Source: Hyphochytrium catenoides
Taxonomy: Eukaryota; Sar; Hyphochytriomycetes; Hyphochytriales; Hyphochytriaceae
DNA length: 10,252 bases
Assembly (NCBI GenBank): GCA_900088475.1
Contig: FLMG01002940.1
Location: forward strand, 4,567 to 14,818
Direction of reading: 5' to 3'
Positions 8,233-10,252 of this stretch are shown here, one piece after another. Numbering within the stretch: the stretch's first letter is position 1; the number at the start of each line of letters is the position of its first letter. The notes beneath the pieces were generated by a model that saw only the letters and a list, made by a program, of their open reading frames with translations, was not told the origin of the DNA and searched no databases. The translations under genes were made by a program, and so were the position numbers.

Positions 8233-8319
8233 CCACTCTCTGCCGCAGCAACTTCTACGTCCCACTCTCTGCCGCAGCAACTTCTACGTCCCACTCTCTG
8301 CCGCAGCAACTTCTACGTC
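8233..8319 (+). repeat. Perfect 29-bp tandem repeat, three copies
   Basis: Three identical, directly adjacent 29-bp units start at 8233, 8262 and 8291. Each begins ccactctctgccgcagcaac. The fourth unit breaks down after ccac. Perfect identity indicates recent expansion. The unit length is not a multiple of three, so it is unlikely to be selected as coding sequence. Confidence 0.95.
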
Positions 8320-8584
8320 CCACCTGCTGTTGCTCTGTTAGCTGTCCAATCTGCTTTTCTTCTTCTTCACTGCAGTACGTGAGGAGGAAGTAATCAGGCT
8401 CTTCTTCTACTGACGATGGGACAGGAGGAAGAGCTGCTTCTGCTGATCAAGAAGGAGGAAGTAGAGGGTAGGAAGGACATGCCCCGCGCCTACTGATGCG
8501 AACAAGAGAGGAAGAAAACGAGGAGGAAAACAGGAGGAAGAACGGCTTGACCACCGACCAGCGCAGCAGCAGCGAGGAAAAGGC

Positions 8585-8604
8585 AGGAGGAGGAGGAGGA
8601 GGAG
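8585..8604 (+). repeat. (AGG)6 microsatellite
   Basis: Six uninterrupted AGG triplets plus a partial unit inside a purine-biased stretch. This is a simple sequence repeat. Confidence 0.9.
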
Positions 8605-8767
8605 CAACCTCAACCAGAAGTGCACTCAAAAAGTCAGTAACGGTCGCACAGTCTGGCTGGCCATCGATCAAGGAAACACCTCAAGCTACCACTGCTGCTG
8701 TAGTTGTTAGAAGATTGTTTGTCTGTTCTACATAGTACAGTGGATAGTAAGGTAGATACTGCTTTTT

Positions 8768-8783
8768 CATACGTTAACGTATG
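8768..8783. promoter_or_regulatory. Perfect 16-bp palindrome
   Basis: The sequence catacgttaacgtatg equals its own reverse complement across all 16 bases. Such a site could bind a dimeric DNA-binding protein or form a small cruciform. No adjacent gene is identified, so a regulatory role is speculative. Confidence 0.35.
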
Positions 8784-8865
8784 TGGTCTTTCTCAGTCCT
8801 CCCCCAGGACTTACGGAGGCTCTGTAGAAAGGAAACAGTAGTGGGAGCTGATGATACAGTGCCCA

Positions 8866-9228
8866 GACAGAGGGAGGAGGAGGAGAGGAAAGAGAAGAGA
8901 AAGAAGAGTAGAAAAGAGGTCAACTAGCCTTCAAAAGACGGAGAACAGAAGAGGAGGAGAAATGACAGGAAGTAGAGAAGAAGAGAGGAGAAGATCGCGA
9001 GAAGCGTGGAGAGAGAGAGAAGGAAGAAAGTGGTGAAGAAAGAGACAAGCGCAGAGGGAACTAGTGGAAAGAAGAAGTACAAGAGGAAGAGAAAGAAGAA
9101 GCACGAGGAGGATGAGAAAGAAGATGAGAAAGAAGAGAGAGGAGGAGAAAGATAGAGACGCCATGAAGAGAGGCAGTGCGAAGAGAAGAAGAGAGACAAC
9201 ATTGAAGATAATAGAAGAGCTGCCTGGA
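8866..9228 (+). repeat. Long purine-rich block, about 86% A+G
   Basis: A hand count of 8881-9180 gives about 42 pyrimidines in 300 nt. The run mixes GAG, AAG, AGA and GGA without a fixed period, so it is a compositional tract, not a microsatellite. All plus-strand frames become Lys/Arg/Glu-rich, and the listed open frames (8851-9036, 9064-9372) are best explained by this. A charged, disordered protein tail cannot be fully ruled out. Confidence 0.85.
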
Positions 9229-9473
9229 GACGACAGCAGAGATGAAAGCATTTACTATTATTATCCAGGTAGCCGAGGGATAAGGGTTGACTGGTGTGGG
9301 CGTTTGCTGGTCACCCTCGTGGTGTGGCTCTCCTATCGTCTTTTCCATTTTTGGGCTTTCACCATGAGCTAATGGTTCCTTCAGTAAACGGACTCAACAA
9401 CATTACCTTCGTCCCAACTCGCTCTAGTAGACTGTTGCCCAGCAGAAGAAGAGGAAAGATCAAGATGAGTCCT

Positions 9474-9492
9474 TTCCTTCCTTCCTTCCTTC
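9474..9492 (+). repeat. (TTCC)4 microsatellite
   Basis: Four TTCC units plus a partial one, uninterrupted. Simple sequence repeat. Confidence 0.9.
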
Positions 9493-9627
9493 TGTCCGTC
9501 TTCAAAGCATCACCACTAATAACCCCGCCCACGAACAAAAAAAGATCCTGTTGATGGAGAGGTCAACAAGACTGATAGATGACTATTAATAGAACCAGGC
9601 CTAGGGTTGTCATCTTCACTCGTCAGG

Positions 9628-9644
9628 TCTATATTATATATAGA
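9628..9644. other. AT-rich 7-bp-stem hairpin
   Basis: Arms tctatat and atataga flank a 3-nt loop. This is short and mostly A/T, so it may be incidental. Confidence 0.4.
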
Positions 9645-10252
9645 TGATGGGAGAGAGAACAAGGGGCAAGAAGAAGAGCTTGTGGTACGATAGCGCAGAT
9701 ACCTTTACGCGTCAGTAGTCTTCTAATTGCATCGTCCCAAGGCGAGGTACTTTGACAACGGGTGCCTTCTCTCCGCTTCTTGGCCGTTCGTCGCTCCTTC
9801 TGGAAGCTACAGGCACTGATTTACCAGCCTCCTTCAAGTCATGATCAGGGTCTCGACTCTCCTAGTCGTGAGAGTTTCTTAGCTCAACCCAGCTATTGGC
9901 TTCCTTCTTAGATTAGTGTCCTCTCTCTTCATATCGGCCCTCACACACAACAAACATCATAGAAAGGTCGGCCAACTTTTCTCTTGACAGAGTAGCTTCG
10001 ACCATGGTATTCACCGTAAGGCCGGGCGCCGGCGCTGCCTGGACTTTCACAACGCAACTTTCACAAAGTCAAGTGTTCTAAATCTACAGGTGCTGTCCTT
10101 GACTCTTCGTGATCATCAATGGCCGGTCTCTCCGACAATGGGCTCCATGGTTGGCGCGGTCAGGAAGTCTCATTAAAATTACCGGCTCCGACAAGACCCA
10201 CATAGAGAGACGCAGAGTAGTTCTATGGGAAGTGCAGCTGCAGGTAATAAAG

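Larger units (their letters stand above)
8320..8865. other. Intergenic region with purine bias and a palindrome
   Basis: Contains gaggaggaagta-type purine clusters (8380-8545), the (AGG)n repeat and a 16-bp palindrome. The frames 8496-8735 plus and 8407-8671 minus translate to Glu/Lys/Arg or Leu/Ser/Pro low-complexity peptides caused by the base bias. I see no gene. Confidence 0.5.
9229..10252. other. Terminal region, no supportable gene
   Basis: Holds a short (TTCC)n repeat, an AT hairpin at 9628-9644 and a well-contexted ATG (gaccatgg, 10004-10006) on plus. A possible intron from 10016 (gtaag) to 10089 (ctacag) follows that ATG, but the product would stop after about 32 residues, so I do not call it. 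A 50-codon plus-strand frame without a stop (10103-10252) runs off the window and is too short to judge. An AATAAA hexamer lies at 10246-10251. Confidence 0.5.

Noticed and set aside
8407-9372. Leu-rich minus and Lys/Glu/Arg-rich plus frames
   Set aside because: All are explained by purine skew; the multiple overlapping frames on both strands are typical of biased composition and not of genes.
10004-10190. Possible new gene starting at the ATG at 10004 with an intron at 10016-10089
   Set aside because: The start context and splice ends look acceptable, but the spliced product stops after about 32 residues and has no recognisable sequence. The opposite strand also has a 51-codon frame here (about 9910-10065) that resembles protein but cannot be connected to an acceptor.
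1-10252. Transposon, CRISPR array, tRNA or rRNA
   Set aside because: No transposase, integrase or reverse transcriptase motifs appear in any frame, and no terminal repeats, spaced direct repeats or tRNA-like T-arm boxes were recognised by eye.

Overview
The window reads as nuclear DNA of a microbial eukaryote. It is gene-poor, rich in microsatellites and strand-biased purine/pyrimidine tracts, and has no operon-like gene packing. The one gene whose splicing can be worked out has two short introns (125 and 80 bp). Both have GT...AG ends and a CTAAC branch-point-like motif 25-32 nt before the acceptor. That architecture, plus a secreted GH76 enzyme, fits a fungus best, perhaps an early-diverging lineage. 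Another protist, such as a stramenopile, cannot be excluded from the sequence alone.

Only two genes can be supported, both on the minus strand and both encoding proteins with N-terminal signal peptides. The first (2837 down to 1172) is a three-exon gene reconstructed here. Exon 1 encodes a signal peptide and the start of a beta/gamma-crystallin domain. Exon 2 completes that domain, including two N-D-K-[VI]-S-[SG] Greek-key motifs. Exon 3 encodes a full GH76 (alpha-1,6-mannanase family) catalytic domain. An annotation based on uninterrupted reading frames would show only the GH76 part, starting at 2302 without a signal peptide, and would lose the crystallin domain. The second gene (7389 down to 5755) is intronless and encodes a secreted protein with two tandem Spondin_N domains at a period of exactly 270 residues (810 bp).

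The remainder (1-1171, about 2.9 kb between the genes, and 7390-10252) shows no gene I can support. It holds a TA microsatellite, an imperfect direct repeat, an 11-bp hairpin, a purine tract facing a pyrimidine tract (4631-4740 and 4975-5160), a perfect 3 x 29-bp tandem repeat (8233-8319), a 16-bp perfect palindrome (8768-8783) and a block of about 360 nt that is roughly 86% purine on the plus strand (8866-9228).

Both proteins should enter the secretory pathway, and both belong to families found at or outside the cell surface: GH76 acts on mannan or GPI-linked glycans, and Spondin_N domains occur in extracellular matrix and adhesion proteins. A shared cell-wall or extracellular role is possible but is inference. 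The two genes are about 2.9 kb apart and nothing shows co-regulation.
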